Assembly (NCBI RefSeq): GCF_018918075.1
Contig: NZ_JAHLPW010000004.1
Location: 124,001 to 188,000, forward strand
Length of the DNA stretch: 64,000 nt
Reading direction: 5' to 3'
From: Virgibacillus sp. MSJ-26
Lineage (GTDB): Bacteria > Bacillota > Bacilli > Bacillales > Amphibacillaceae
Shown here: positions 25,955 to 35,418 of the stretch, piece by piece
How positions within the stretch are numbered: position 1 is the stretch's first letter
Layout of the letters: the number at the start of each line of letters is the position of its first letter
Position numbers and translations under genes: made by a program
The notes under the pieces: model-generated
Database searches by the model: none
Told to the model about the DNA's origin: nothing
Seen by the model: the letters and a program-made list of their open reading frames with translations, nothing else

Positions 25955-27361
25955 TCATAAAATGCGATAATAGACTTTTGAGCCATCAAATGTATACAAG
26001 ACAGGTTTATTATCAATCTGAGTTTCCATGTGAACTGCTCGACCCCATAGTTGATAAATATAAGGCAGAACTTTTTCTAAATATTTAATATCTAGTTCTA
26101 CTTCTTCGTAATAATGTTTTAAATATAATTCACCATTTTTTAAGTAATCTCCGTTTTCTACAGCAATATAAGGAAAGCCCCCGTTAATTCTGGAAGAGAT
26201 AAGCTGATCCCTTACTTCCTCAAACTCCTTAGAAGATATTTTATACTCATCCCCTTGTTTCTGGAATAGATATAAATCTTCCTCTTGAACCAAGTCTTTC
26301 GTCAAGTAATTTCTAATGAACGATTGATCCGAATCCATTTCCCTAACTTCAAATATCTTTTTCCTTCCAGAGTTCGGCTTGACACCAAATTTCTTCATTT
26401 CGTCTGACGGATAATCGTACTGTCTTTCAATCGATTCAAATAGTTTCACTCCCAAGTAATAAGGGTTAATTTGAGTTTTTGAAGGTTGAATCACATTTGC
26501 ATTTAATTTAGCAAATTCAATCGTTTCCCCCGAGGTGAGATTCATCTCCCGTATAATGCGTTGATGCCAATAACTTGCCCAGCCTTCATTCATTATTTTC
26601 GTTTCAAGTTGTGGCCAAAAATAAAGCATTTCCTCACGCATCATGGTTAAGATATCACATTGCCAATCCTCAAGTTCGTGGCTATAGTTTTCAATGAACA
26701 GCAAAAGATCTTTTTCTGAATGTATCGGAAACTTTTCTTTAGCGACTGTCCTGTCCTCATCCTTTACTACTTTTTTATCAAGTGCCCATAAGTCATCATA
26801 CGCTGTTAATTGCTTTGTAGTTGTCTCCTCATTCTCTTCTTCCTTATTAAAAGATAATTCTGTTCGCATAATAGATGGATCAATATGTTCTTGAATGGCC
26901 AATATCGCATCCAAAAACTTTTCTACCTTTTCTTTGCCATGAATCATTTCATAATTACTAATCCGTTCAGCTGTAGCCGTCATACTTTCAACCATATCAC
27001 GCCGTGTATGTGAAAAATGAGCGTTGTTTTTAAAGAAATCTGAGTGAGCCAAAACATGAGCCACAATAAGTTTATTTTGAATCAAGCTATTTGTATCAAG
27101 TAAGAAGGCATAGCAGGGATTTGAATTAATAACTAATTCATAAATTTGACTTAAACCAAGATCATAATGGAGTTTCATCTTATGGAACTGTTTCCCAAAA
27201 CTCCAGTGACTAAATCGTGTCGGCATGCCGTATGCTCCAAAAGTATATATTATTTCAGCAGGGCAAATTTCATAACGCATCGGATAATAATCAAGCCCAA
27301 AGCCATCCGCTATTTCTGTGATTTCATCAATAGCTCGGTGTAGCTTTTTTATTTCAGACAC
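25955..27361 (-). CDS. spoVR: Stage V sporulation protein R family protein
   Basis: The length of 468 residues equals that of Bacillus subtilis SpoVR. The family core is present: the His-rich [37 protein letters not shown], and [18 protein letters not shown]. SpoVR is needed for spore cortex formation. Outside sporeformers its relative YcgB is linked to the PrkA-type kinase, and prkA and yhbH lie 4-9 kb away on the same strand. The start is GTG with GGAGGGA upstream. Confidence 0.92.
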   Translation of the reverse strand: MSEIKKLHRAIDEITEIADGFGLDYYPMRYEICPAEIIYTFGAYGMPTRFSHWSFGKQFHKMKLHYDLGLSQIYELVINSNPCYAFLLDTNSLIQNKLIVAHVLAHSDFFKNNAHFSHTRRDMVESMTATAERISNYEMIHGKEKVEKFLDAILAIQEHIDPSIMRTELSFNKEEENEETTTKQLTAYDDLWALDKKVVKDEDRTVAKEKFPIHSEKDLLLFIENYSHELEDWQCDILTMMREEMLYFWPQLETKIMNEGWASYWHQRIIREMNLTSGETIEFAKLNANVIQPSKTQINPYYLGVKLFESIERQYDYPSDEMKKFGVKPNSGRKKIFEVREMDSDQSFIRNYLTKDLVQEEDLYLFQKQGDEYKISSKEFEEVRDQLISSRINGGFPYIAVENGDYLKNGELYLKHYYEEVELDIKYLEKVLPYIYQLWGRAVHMETQIDNKPVLYTFDGSKVYYRIL

Positions 27362-27529
27362 AGCTATCCCTCCAGTTTGAATTTATATAGTTTATGAAGC
27401 GACACACCAAATGATGATTGATTGGCTAAAGTCGTTCAGAGGTCTCATCCTGTTTTTAAAAAATTTGATGTACGTCAAAGAATCATAATAATAATTAGAG
27501 GATAATGGAATTAAAGGGAGGGAGTAAAG

Positions 27530-27673
27530 ATGAGCGAGACTTATGATAAAACCCGCGAGGAATACTTAGAGATTGATCGAATGATTAACGAAGGTCTAGG
27601 TGGAAGCGGTATTTACAAATCATTCGATAAAAAAAGATATGAATTGATCAAACTCCCATCAGAAAAACAATAA
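27530..27673 (+). CDS. Small acidic protein, 47 aa
   Basis: The ORF opens MSETYDKTREEYLEIDRMIN and continues through a Gly-rich turn (GLGGSG) to a basic end. A strong AGGGAGGGAG site lies before the ATG, and the next gene starts 29 bases after its stop, so it is probably translated and co-transcribed with the membrane protein. I do not recognise the family. The divergent gene is spoVR. Confidence 0.65.
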   Translation: MSETYDKTREEYLEIDRMINEGLGGSGIYKSFDKKRYELIKLPSEKQ

Positions 27674-27702
27674 TTAATTACCTATAGAAAGGACTGAGAA
27701 AC

Positions 27703-28206
27703 ATGCCCTGGGAAGTAAGACAAATTTTGTTAATGGTGCATATATTATTAGCCATTATCTGGGTCGGGGGTGTTTTATTTGTTGGCTGGGGCGTCTTTCC
27801 TGCAGCTAGAACACTGACGTATAAAGTTCAACGGGAATTTTTTCACGCTCTAATGAAATGGACGCATTGGCTTTTCACTCTCGCCGGGACTGGTGTCATT
27901 GCGACAGGAACTCTACTTGGCACAGTTGGTGGTCCAATTAAAACATGGGATGATATTTGGCAGACAACTTATGGTCATATTTGGGCAACGGCCTTTATTG
28001 TAGCAACATTTACTTTGCTTTGGGGCATCACATTCGGTTACAAACAATCAATGAAAGTTTTCTCAGAAGAAGAACGCTGGATTTGGAAATTGGCCGCAAA
28101 TGGAGATAAACATCCTTTAAATCAGTCGATGCTAAAAATCGTGGTTATTGAAGGTGTTGAAGCAATTGGTTTTATAATCCTTATTGCTTTAATGGTTATG
28201 CTGTGA
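27703..28206 (+). CDS. CopD-like four-helix membrane protein
   Basis: This 167-residue protein has four membrane segments. The first is MVHILLAIIWVGGVLFVGWG, with the His/Trp pattern of CopD-type or YkoY-type integral membrane domains; the second includes HWLFTLAGTGVIATG, and further histidines lie in segment three. These could bind haem or copper. No partner gene is present. The family assignment is tentative, and the protein is best described as a conserved membrane protein. Confidence 0.6.
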   Translation: MPWEVRQILLMVHILLAIIWVGGVLFVGWGVFPAARTLTYKVQREFFHALMKWTHWLFTLAGTGVIATGTLLGTVGGPIKTWDDIWQTTYGHIWATAFIVATFTLLWGITFGYKQSMKVFSEEERWIWKLAANGDKHPLNQSMLKIVVIEGVEAIGFIILIALMVML

Positions 28207-28228
28207 ACCACTCACCACTTAATTTCAT

Positions 28229-28400
28229 ACGAAATTTGAAGTAGGAGCTTCTCGTTTCCGAGAACATTGCTTATATATGGTAAGATACGTTCAGTCAATT
28301 AGCGCATCTAAAGAAGTACTTGACCGAAAGCCAATTCATCTCCACCTTACCGCCTAAGCTATTGCCCTTCTCACACTTGAAGATGGAGGCTTCTTGGCTA
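28229..28400 (+). mobile_element. IS200/IS605-type right-end relic without tnpA or tnpB
   Basis: AGCCAA (28329-28334) and TTGGCT (28394-28399) close a long imperfect hairpin in which CTCCACCTT pairs with AAGATGGAG. The end sequence GGAGGCTTCTTGGCTAAA is typical of the subterminal hairpin at the right end of IS605-family elements, where tnpB-associated guide (omega) RNAs also end. A smaller hairpin TTCTCG-TTTC-CGAGAA lies at 28249-28264. No transposase or TnpB reading frame is present. Confidence 0.5.
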
Positions 28401-28432
28401 AAAATGTTAACTTTTTAAAGGAGGTTTTTTAA

Positions 28433-29371
28433 ATGGCTAAAGAAATTCTCAACTCACAGATTGACCTAGTTTCTGAGCACTATGTTTATAAGGGCTCTTG
28501 GATTCAGCTGTTTCGTCCCTTGACATTGACGGGAACACTTAGCCCTGTTCTTGTCGGTACCGCATTTGCTGCTAAGAGTGGGACAATACGACTTGATATC
28601 TTTTTGGCTATATTGATGGCTGCACTATTCATTCAATCATCAACTAACGTGCTAAATGATTATTATGATTTTAAATATGGGCAAGACAACGATAAATGGG
28701 TGCTCGCTCATGATGCTCCTAATGGTCATGGTCCTGCTCACAAAACACTTCCTATACTAGCCGGAACGATGATTACTCTATCAATCATCATTGGTCTTTG
28801 GCTTGCTTTTGCGAATAGCGGAAGTACTGCATGGGTGATCACTACAGGAATTCTCGGTATATTAGCAGGGATAAAGTATTCAGCAGGCGAACATTCATTT
28901 TCTTCGATTGGATTAGGTGAAACGACAGCATTTTTATTTTTAGGGCCAGTCATTACAACACTCGCCTTTATCGTTCAAGGAAATAACATCAACTGGCAAA
29001 TATTAATACTCTCACTTCCTTTTGCTCTTTTGATTGCTTCTATGACTTTAACGAATAATATAAGAGATTTAAAAAAAGATATCGGCTTTAGAACGACACT
29101 TGCTAATTTATTAGGTCGAACCCGCGCGGTTTATTTACTAGCAACCTTACTTTCATTAGCATATATAACTGTCTTTTTATTAATTATTTATCATATTTTA
29201 CCTTATTCTGCATTAATAGTATTTTTGGCAACACCGCTAGCTGGTCGGTTGATTTTGTCCTACCGAAAAAATGCGCAACGTAGTGAAGAAATTAAAGGAA
29301 TGGCCAGAGCGGCTAAGCATCATTGGGTTTTCGGACTGCTATTAGTCTTTGCTATGTGGATTATAGGTTAG
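28433..29371 (+). CDS. menA: 1,4-dihydroxy-2-naphthoate prenyltransferase
   Basis: This 312-residue UbiA-superfamily enzyme has nine hydrophobic segments. The first Asp-rich motif is NVLNDYYDFKYG (residues 72-83) and the second is NNIRDLKKD near 208. It attaches the polyprenyl chain in menaquinone synthesis at the membrane. AAGGAGG precedes the ATG. No other men gene is nearby. The leader contains the IS605-like relic. Confidence 0.85.
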   Translation: MAKEILNSQIDLVSEHYVYKGSWIQLFRPLTLTGTLSPVLVGTAFAAKSGTIRLDIFLAILMAALFIQSSTNVLNDYYDFKYGQDNDKWVLAHDAPNGHGPAHKTLPILAGTMITLSIIIGLWLAFANSGSTAWVITTGILGILAGIKYSAGEHSFSSIGLGETTAFLFLGPVITTLAFIVQGNNINWQILILSLPFALLIASMTLTNNIRDLKKDIGFRTTLANLLGRTRAVYLLATLLSLAYITVFLLIIYHILPYSALIVFLATPLAGRLILSYRKNAQRSEEIKGMARAAKHHWVFGLLLVFAMWIIG

Positions 29372-29419
29372 AAAATGGCATGAGAAGTATATTTTAAATA
29401 CGAATATCTTTACGCTGTT

Positions 29420-29525
29420 GCTTTGGAAAAGCATTTCGCTTTCCGCAGGCGCTGCTAATCCTTCTGCTGGACAGGTAAATACTTCGACAGCAATACATCA
29501 CACGCAGAAAAAGTGGTTTTCTTTT
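29420..29525. repeat. Fragment of a dispersed intergenic element
   Basis: GCATTTCGCTTTCCGCAGGC and the following CGCTGCTAATCC resemble a repeat I recall as common between genes in many Bacillaceae. It lies after menA and is not coding. Confidence 0.3.
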
Positions 29526-29577
29526 TCAAGAGTCTCCATGTTTTTCCTTCATTATGTTAATAGATAGCATAAAATTA

Positions 29578-29620
29578 CCGAACAAGGATATTTGATATAA
29601 ATCCATTGTTCGGCTTTTAT
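29578..29620 (+). terminator. Probable terminator between menA and the traB-like gene
   Basis: CCGAACAAGGAT (29578-29589) pairs with ATCCATTGTTCGG (29601-29613, one bulge) and is followed by CTTTTATTTT. It could serve menA read-through. Confidence 0.55.
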
Positions 29621-29644
29621 TTTGGTTTATATATCCCAATCTTG

Positions 29645-30811
29645 TTATAAATTCTCTAAAAATACTCGAATAACATCGGCTCCTCCAACAAATGTTCCGA
29701 TCGAGCTACCAATATTGGCGAGCACAATAACCAGGAGGACACGGGTCACTTTATTATTCCAAAATCCTTTTATATGAAATACATCTTCGGTTAAATTTTC
29801 AAAGTCACTTACATGAGGTCGTTTAATATAAGCTTGAACGAAACCTGCAAACCAACCAGCAGCAATTAATGGATTAAGCGATGTAATTGGCGCTGCAACA
29901 AAAGCTGTCACAATTGCTAATGGATGTGCAAAAGCAGCTAATGCGCCTAGGGCCGAAAATGAGCCATTCCATAAAATCCAACTTACCGTTTGTTGCCATC
30001 CAGCAGCAGGATTTGCTAAAAATGTGTAGGCGATAATTCCCAAGATAATAATCGGAATCGACCAACCAATAATTTTAGGAGCTTTAGATTTAGGTGGTCT
30101 TTGTGCTAATTTTTTCAAATTATGTTCTTTTTTAATTTCCTGAGTAATTCCCGGGACATGCGCAGCTCCTAGAACAGCGACAATTTTTTCACCTGGGGCA
30201 TTTTTTATTTTTTGGGCTAAATACTGATCGCGCTCATCAATTAACGGCTTTTTCAAACGTGGAAATTCCTCTGTGAATTCATGCAACATGGCATTGATGG
30301 TGTCTTGTGTTTTCATTTTTTCCAAGTCTTCTTCTGAAATGGTTTCCTTTGAAAAAATACTAGCTATGACTTGAGTAAGTAAGAGAGCCTTCCCTTTTAA
30401 ACCAATCCCACCCCAAATCCTTGAAAAAGTAATTTGAATATCACGATCGGCTAGTACAAGTTCAGCACCCGTTTCTTCTGCAGATTCAATTCCTTGAATC
30501 ATCTCTTGACCAGGACTAATATCAAATTGCTTAGCCATTCGATTTTGGAATGACGAAATAGCGAGATTCATAAGAAGTAAGGTTGCCTTTTTATCTTTAA
30601 TAACCTGAAATATATCCATTTCCTTCCACTTATTGCCTTCACGAATAGACTTGAACCGTTGTTCATCAAGCTCAATACATACTGAGTCAGGTTGCTCTGC
30701 TTCTATGACTTCTTTCACTTGTTCGGCACTATGTTTTGACACATGGGCGGTACCTATTAATATAATTTCTTTACCATTTAATTCGAGTCTTGTTATTGTT
30801 TCCTCTGACAT
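29645..30811 (-). CDS. TraB/TIKI-family membrane protein
   Basis: The protein has 388 residues. The N-terminal TraB domain has IILIGTAHVSKHSAEQV, CIELDEQRF and KIVAVLGAAHVPGI, with the conserved GxxH and Glu residues of the metalloprotease-like fold. The C-terminal third has four or five membrane segments. Relatives include PrgY, which blocks pheromone signalling in enterococci, and eukaryotic TIKI. The role in bacilli is unknown. It is monocistronic. Confidence 0.82.
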   Translation of the reverse strand: MSEETITRLELNGKEIILIGTAHVSKHSAEQVKEVIEAEQPDSVCIELDEQRFKSIREGNKWKEMDIFQVIKDKKATLLLMNLAISSFQNRMAKQFDISPGQEMIQGIESAEETGAELVLADRDIQITFSRIWGGIGLKGKALLLTQVIASIFSKETISEEDLEKMKTQDTINAMLHEFTEEFPRLKKPLIDERDQYLAQKIKNAPGEKIVAVLGAAHVPGITQEIKKEHNLKKLAQRPPKSKAPKIIGWSIPIIILGIIAYTFLANPAAGWQQTVSWILWNGSFSALGALAAFAHPLAIVTAFVAAPITSLNPLIAAGWFAGFVQAYIKRPHVSDFENLTEDVFHIKGFWNNKVTRVLLVIVLANIGSSIGTFVGGADVIRVFLENL

Positions 30812-31007
30812 CTAAACCATCCTTTAGATTATTCTGCCTTATTAACAATATTTACTTGCTTCATTTTACTTTAATCTCTGCAAATTTACACATACTACAA
30901 TCATAGACCAGAAAAGTATAAATGAACATTGTTTTTCCTATTTTAAATGAAATTTTATCCTTTTATTTTTACTTCCAGATAATAAAACAGCAATCAAGGA
31001 GAGAGCA

Positions 31008-31358
31008 ATGGATAAATTATTTTTAACAATTGATGAATTGAATGAGTTATTAAATCAATGGACAGGCCAATATGTTAAAGTTACAAAACATGAAATCGAT
31101 GATTTAGATAAAACAGTAATTGACTTAGACAGTATTTCTTATAATAAAAACCATGACACCATCGATGATTATCAATCTAAATATACGATGCATTTAAACG
31201 GAGTAGGGCATGTGATGACAGCCCAAAATAAAGCAAGACCTCTTCCTGAGGATCAATACGACATTCCATTAGAAAATGATGCTTTATATGAATTTGATGG
31301 CACTGAATTTATTATTAGTACAAAGCGAGGAATATATAAGCTTGAGATTGTACAATAA
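31008..31358 (+). CDS. Hypothetical acidic protein, 116 aa
   Basis: This soluble acidic protein is rich in Asp and Tyr, with no membrane segment. Predicted strands at the C-terminus (ALYEFDGTEFIISTKRGIYK) suggest a small beta domain. AAGGAGAGA precedes the ATG and a strong terminator follows, so it is its own unit. I do not recognise the family. Confidence 0.7.
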   Translation: MDKLFLTIDELNELLNQWTGQYVKVTKHEIDDLDKTVIDLDSISYNKNHDTIDDYQSKYTMHLNGVGHVMTAQNKARPLPEDQYDIPLENDALYEFDGTEFIISTKRGIYKLEIVQ

Positions 31359-31389
31359 AAAACCATACCCCATGGGGATATGGTTTTTT
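31357..31389. terminator. Symmetric intrinsic terminator
   Basis: AAAAAACCATA (31357-31367) pairs with TATGGTTTTTT (31379-31389), and CCCC pairs with GGGG inside. A-runs and T-runs on both sides allow termination in both directions. Confidence 0.85.
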
Positions 31390-31523
31390 ATTGTATCAGA
31401 AATGATTTGAAAAGTTGTCTCGGTCATTTTTCGTCAACTTAGACTAACTTTAATCGAGAGAAACGCTGTCTCGATTGTTTCATACAATTACATATTATTT
31501 CTGATTGTGACAAACAATATAAT

Positions 31524-32687
31524 TTAAACCATTTCTCTTTCTTTACTGAAAAAGCTTTTTAATGCACTATAGATATCTCGGTTTTCTCGTATAATATAGG
31601 AATGAAAGCTGGGATGGTTGATTGACTTAAAGGCACTCATCAGGGTTGATAAGCGATTAAAAATATTTACTTCTCCATAGCCAAACATATTGGAGACCTT
31701 CAAGAGTTCGTAAATTAACTCAAGAGAACGTTCGTTATCTGTGGAAAAGTTATCGCCATCTGATAAATGAAATGGATATATATTGTATTTTGATGGTGGA
31801 TATTTTGTATCAATTAATTCAAGTGCTTTTAAATAGGCTGAAGAACAAATTGTCCCACCACTTTCACCTTTATAAAAAAAATCTTCTTCTGACACTACTT
31901 TTGCTTGGGTATGATGAGCGATAAATTCAATCTCTACTCTTTCATATTTTGATCTAAGAAAGCGCGTCATCCAGAAAAAGAAACTTCGTGCCAAATACTT
32001 TTGCATCCTGCCCATGGATCCGCTTGTATCCATCATGGCTAAAACAACAGCACTTGATTCATGCCTTTCTACCTCATTCCATACTTTAAAACGTAAATCA
32101 TCGTTATGAATAGGGGAAATTTTAGGTTCTCCAACGCGTGCATTTCTTTTTAGAGCAGTTAATATAGTCCGTTTTTTATCGATGTTACCCATTAATCCCT
32201 TTTTACGTAAATCATTAAATTCAATATCTTCCGTTACCAAGTCGGGGGTTTCCTTATGCGTGAGGTCTGGTAACTCGAGCTCTTCAAAAAGTATTTCTTC
32301 TAACTCCGCTAAAGACACCTCGGCTTCATAATAATCTTCTCCAGGGGCATCTCCCGCTCCTTCACCAGAGCCTGCACCCTTTTCCCCTTTTTTATTTCCA
32401 TCTTTGGCGACAACATCACCTACTTGACTGTCTCCATCACCGCTTCCAACGTATTGATTATCTTCATGATTAAAACGAATTTTATATTCATCGAGGGAGC
32501 GAATGGGAATTTTAATAACATCTTCTCCATTTGACATGATAATATTTTCCTCACTAATGATGTCAGGTAAATTATCTTTTATTGACTCTGTTATCTTATC
32601 CATATGACGTTGTTGGTCTTGGTAACCTTTCCGGTGGAGGGTCCAATTTTCCTGAGAAATAACAAAGTTACGATCAACATCACTCAT
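31524..32687 (-). CDS. yhbH: YhbH family protein (DUF444)
   Basis: This 387-residue member of the YhbH/YeaH family has an acidic and Gly-rich linker near residues 80-115 and a von Willebrand A-like domain with the metal site MMDTSGSMG. It is expressed in sporulation or stress in bacilli and is paired with the PrkA kinase in many bacteria. It follows prkA by about 210 bases, with a terminator between, so it may have its own promoter. Confidence 0.9.
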   Translation of the reverse strand: MSDVDRNFVISQENWTLHRKGYQDQQRHMDKITESIKDNLPDIISEENIIMSNGEDVIKIPIRSLDEYKIRFNHEDNQYVGSGDGDSQVGDVVAKDGNKKGEKGAGSGEGAGDAPGEDYYEAEVSLAELEEILFEELELPDLTHKETPDLVTEDIEFNDLRKKGLMGNIDKKRTILTALKRNARVGEPKISPIHNDDLRFKVWNEVERHESSAVVLAMMDTSGSMGRMQKYLARSFFFWMTRFLRSKYERVEIEFIAHHTQAKVVSEEDFFYKGESGGTICSSAYLKALELIDTKYPPSKYNIYPFHLSDGDNFSTDNERSLELIYELLKVSNMFGYGEVNIFNRLSTLMSAFKSINHPSFHSYIIRENRDIYSALKSFFSKEREMV

Positions 32688-32850
32688 ACTATCCCTCCTG
32701 AATTATAGTGAATATAATTAAAGTTGCTGATGTTTTTACAATTTAGGCAAGTCAAATTCGTAAAAACCTCGAACAATCTTTCTTTATCCTATGCGACACT
32801 CACCTCTTTATTGTGTGTATTTTCCTAAAAGTATATAAATAAAAGATTAC

Positions 32851-32888
32851 AAAAATGACAAGATCTCATTAAGATAAGATCTTGTCAT
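32851..32888 (-). terminator. Intrinsic terminator of prkA
   Basis: ATGACAAGATCT (32855-32866) and AGATCTTGTCAT (32877-32888) form a 12-bp stem, with T5 on the minus strand. It ends prkA and separates it from yhbH. Confidence 0.85.
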
Positions 32889-32896
32889 TATTTTAT

Positions 32897-34786
32897 TTAA
32901 CGACTTAGCAGGCTTCCGACATAACGCAAAAGTTCATTTGCTGATACTGAACTATAACCATACTCATCAACTAATCTAGCAATGACTTCATTTATTTTCT
33001 TAAGTTGAGATTCATCTGGGGTTTGGGACGTGGTCGTAATTTTGACAACATCCTTTAAATCCGCAAATAATTTTTTCTGAATTGCTTCGCGCAGACGTTC
33101 ATGCGATTCGTAATTAAATCGTTTCCCTTTACGGGCATAAGCAGATATACGGATGAGAATCTCTTCTCGAAAGGCTTTTTTTGCATTTTCAGAAATGCCT
33201 ATTTGTTCTTCAATAGAACGCATTAACCGTTCATCAGGATTGACATCTTCGTCTGTGAGCGGATCTTTTAATTTCGTCTTATTACAAAACGCTTCAACAT
33301 TATCTAAATAATTATCCATTAAAGTTCTTGCTGACTCTTCATAAGAATAAACAAAAGCCTTCTGCACTTCTTTTTTGGCAATGTCATCGTACTCTTTTCT
33401 TGCCACCGAAATATAATTCAGATACTTTTCTTTATCTTCTTTTGAAATTGACGGATGCTGATCAAGCCCATCTTTTAATGAACGAAGGACATCGAGTGCA
33501 TTAATCGAAGGAACTTCTTTTCGAATAATTGCTGATGAAATCCGATTAATAACATAACGAGGATCAATTCCTCCCATGCCTTCATCCGTGAACTCATTTC
33601 TTAATGAATTGACATCTACTTGGCTAAACCCTTCCACGCTTTCATCATTATAAAGTCGCATTTTTTTCAGAAGGTCGACCTTTTTAGATTCCTTCAGGCG
33701 AGTCAAAATAGTGAAAATGGCAGCTACTTTTAAAGCATGCGGAGCAATATGAACATGCGCCATATCACTTTCTTGAATCATTTTTTCATAAATCCGTTCT
33801 TCTTGAGTCACCTTTAAATTATAAGGTACAGGCATCACGATAATTCGAGAGTGAAGAGCTTCATTCTTTTGATCTGCAATAAACGAGCGGTACTCTGCTT
33901 CGTTGGAATGGGCAATAATGAGTTCATCAGCAGAAATCAAGGCAAATCGTCCCGCCTTAAAATTCCCTTCTTGCGTCAACGATAGGAGTAACCAGAGGAA
34001 CTTCTCATCACACTTTAACATTTCCTGAAATTCCATGATTCCGCGATTAGCTTTATTCAATTCTCCATCAAATCGGTAGGCCCTTGGATCAGACTCTGAC
34101 CCGTATTCAGCAATCGTTGAAAAATCAATACTGCCCGTTAAGTCCGCAATATCCTGTGATTTAGGATCTGACGGGCTAAATGTACCGACACCGACTCGCT
34201 TATCCTCCGAAAGAAAAATACGTTCTACTTTGACGTCTTCAATTTTTCCATCGTACTCTTTTTCAAGACGCATAGCATTTAGAGGGGATAAGTTTCCTTC
34301 AATTCGAATTCCATATTCTTCAAAAAACTCTTCTCGTAAATGAGGTGGGATTAAATGGAGCGGATCCTCATGCATCGGGCATCCTTTAATCGCATAAACC
34401 GCTCCTTCATCAGTACGGCTGTATTGTTCAAGGCCGCGCTTCAGCATGGTAACAATCGTCGACTTTCCACCACTTACCGGTCCCATTAATAAAAGGATGC
34501 GTTTTCTGACGTCAAGTCGCTTCGCTGCAGGGTGAAAATATTCCTCAACGAGTTTTTCAATCGCATCCTCAAGACCAAAGATTTCCTCACCAAAAAAATG
34601 GTACATCTTTTGACCATCTTTTTCTGTGAAACCAGAGGCTTTTATCATATTATAAATTCGTGAGTGGGCTGTTTGCGCCACTTCAGGTCTTTCTTTGACT
34701 ATTTCCAAATATTCCGCGAAGGTTCCTTCCCACCTTAATTGCTCCTCTTCTTCACGATGTTTTTTGACCTTACTAATGATATCCAA
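32897..34786 (-). CDS. prkA: PrkA-type AAA+ serine protein kinase
   Basis: This 629-residue protein has an AAA+ PrkA N-terminal domain with the Walker A motif LLMGPVSGGKSTIV and a C-terminal PrkA domain with kinase-like features. Its length is close to the 631 of Bacillus subtilis PrkA. PrkA acts in sporulation and stationary phase. The start is TTG at 34786, with GGAGGG 6 bases upstream, giving MDIISKVKKHR; the ORF reads six codons further. It heads the prkA-yhbH pair. Confidence 0.93.
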   Translation of the reverse strand: MDIISKVKKHREEEEQLRWEGTFAEYLEIVKERPEVAQTAHSRIYNMIKASGFTEKDGQKMYHFFGEEIFGLEDAIEKLVEEYFHPAAKRLDVRKRILLLMGPVSGGKSTIVTMLKRGLEQYSRTDEGAVYAIKGCPMHEDPLHLIPPHLREEFFEEYGIRIEGNLSPLNAMRLEKEYDGKIEDVKVERIFLSEDKRVGVGTFSPSDPKSQDIADLTGSIDFSTIAEYGSESDPRAYRFDGELNKANRGIMEFQEMLKCDEKFLWLLLSLTQEGNFKAGRFALISADELIIAHSNEAEYRSFIADQKNEALHSRIIVMPVPYNLKVTQEERIYEKMIQESDMAHVHIAPHALKVAAIFTILTRLKESKKVDLLKKMRLYNDESVEGFSQVDVNSLRNEFTDEGMGGIDPRYVINRISSAIIRKEVPSINALDVLRSLKDGLDQHPSISKEDKEKYLNYISVARKEYDDIAKKEVQKAFVYSYEESARTLMDNYLDNVEAFCNKTKLKDPLTDEDVNPDERLMRSIEEQIGISENAKKAFREEILIRISAYARKGKRFNYESHERLREAIQKKLFADLKDVVKITTTSQTPDESQLKKINEVIARLVDEYGYSSVSANELLRYVGSLLSR

Positions 34787-34893
34787 TCTATTCCCTCCAT
34801 CCATATCGCGGTTTATATAACGTATGCAGGAAATAGATTGGTGATGAATAAATGTTTATACCAGTTCAAAGATTGAATGGGTTTCATCCACTT

Positions 34894-35310
34894 TTATTGG
34901 TAATCTTCAGCAACATAGAGCTGTTTCATTCTTAATTTTAACCATTCGAGTTCACGAGCTTTTCTAGGTAAGAACTGACGAATATCATCTTCATTATAAC
35001 CAACTTGAATTCGACGATCGTCAATAATGATCGGATTTCTTAATAACCCTGGGTGCTTTTGAATTAAGGTAAGAAGTTCTTGTAGAGGTAGTGTGTCAAA
35101 ATCTAAATTGAGTTGTTTGTATATATTTGATCTGGTTGAAATAATCTCATCTGTACCATCTAAGGTTAGTCGTAATACACCCCTAAGTTCTTCTACAGTC
35201 ATTGGGATATCTCTTATATTTCTTTCTGTATAAGAAATTTCATGTTTATCAAACCACTTTTTAGCCTTTTGCATCGATTTACAAGGTGTACCATAAATAG
35301 TTACGTTCAT
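34894..35310 (-). CDS. Spx/ArsC-family protein lacking the CXXC pair
   Basis: This 138-residue protein closely follows Spx: TDEIISTRSN in the middle, PIIIDDRRIQVGYNEDDIR, and FLPRK before a helical tail. Spx binds the RNA polymerase alpha C-terminal domain and activates thiol-stress genes. Here the redox site reads TPCKSMQK: Cys10 is kept, but the second cysteine of CXXC is Met13, so the disulfide switch is absent. GAAAGGGAG precedes the ATG. It is probably a second Spx paralogue rather than the main one. Confidence 0.85.
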   Translation of the reverse strand: MNVTIYGTPCKSMQKAKKWFDKHEISYTERNIRDIPMTVEELRGVLRLTLDGTDEIISTRSNIYKQLNLDFDTLPLQELLTLIQKHPGLLRNPIIIDDRRIQVGYNEDDIRQFLPRKARELEWLKLRMKQLYVAEDYQ

Positions 35311-35418
35311 TTAACAAACTCCCTTTCTTAGTAAAATTCATATTAAAAAATGCTTAAGAAAGTCTTTGTTGTACATAAACAGTTAAAAACTGCCTCATGA
35401 GATATCAAGGTTAGGGAC

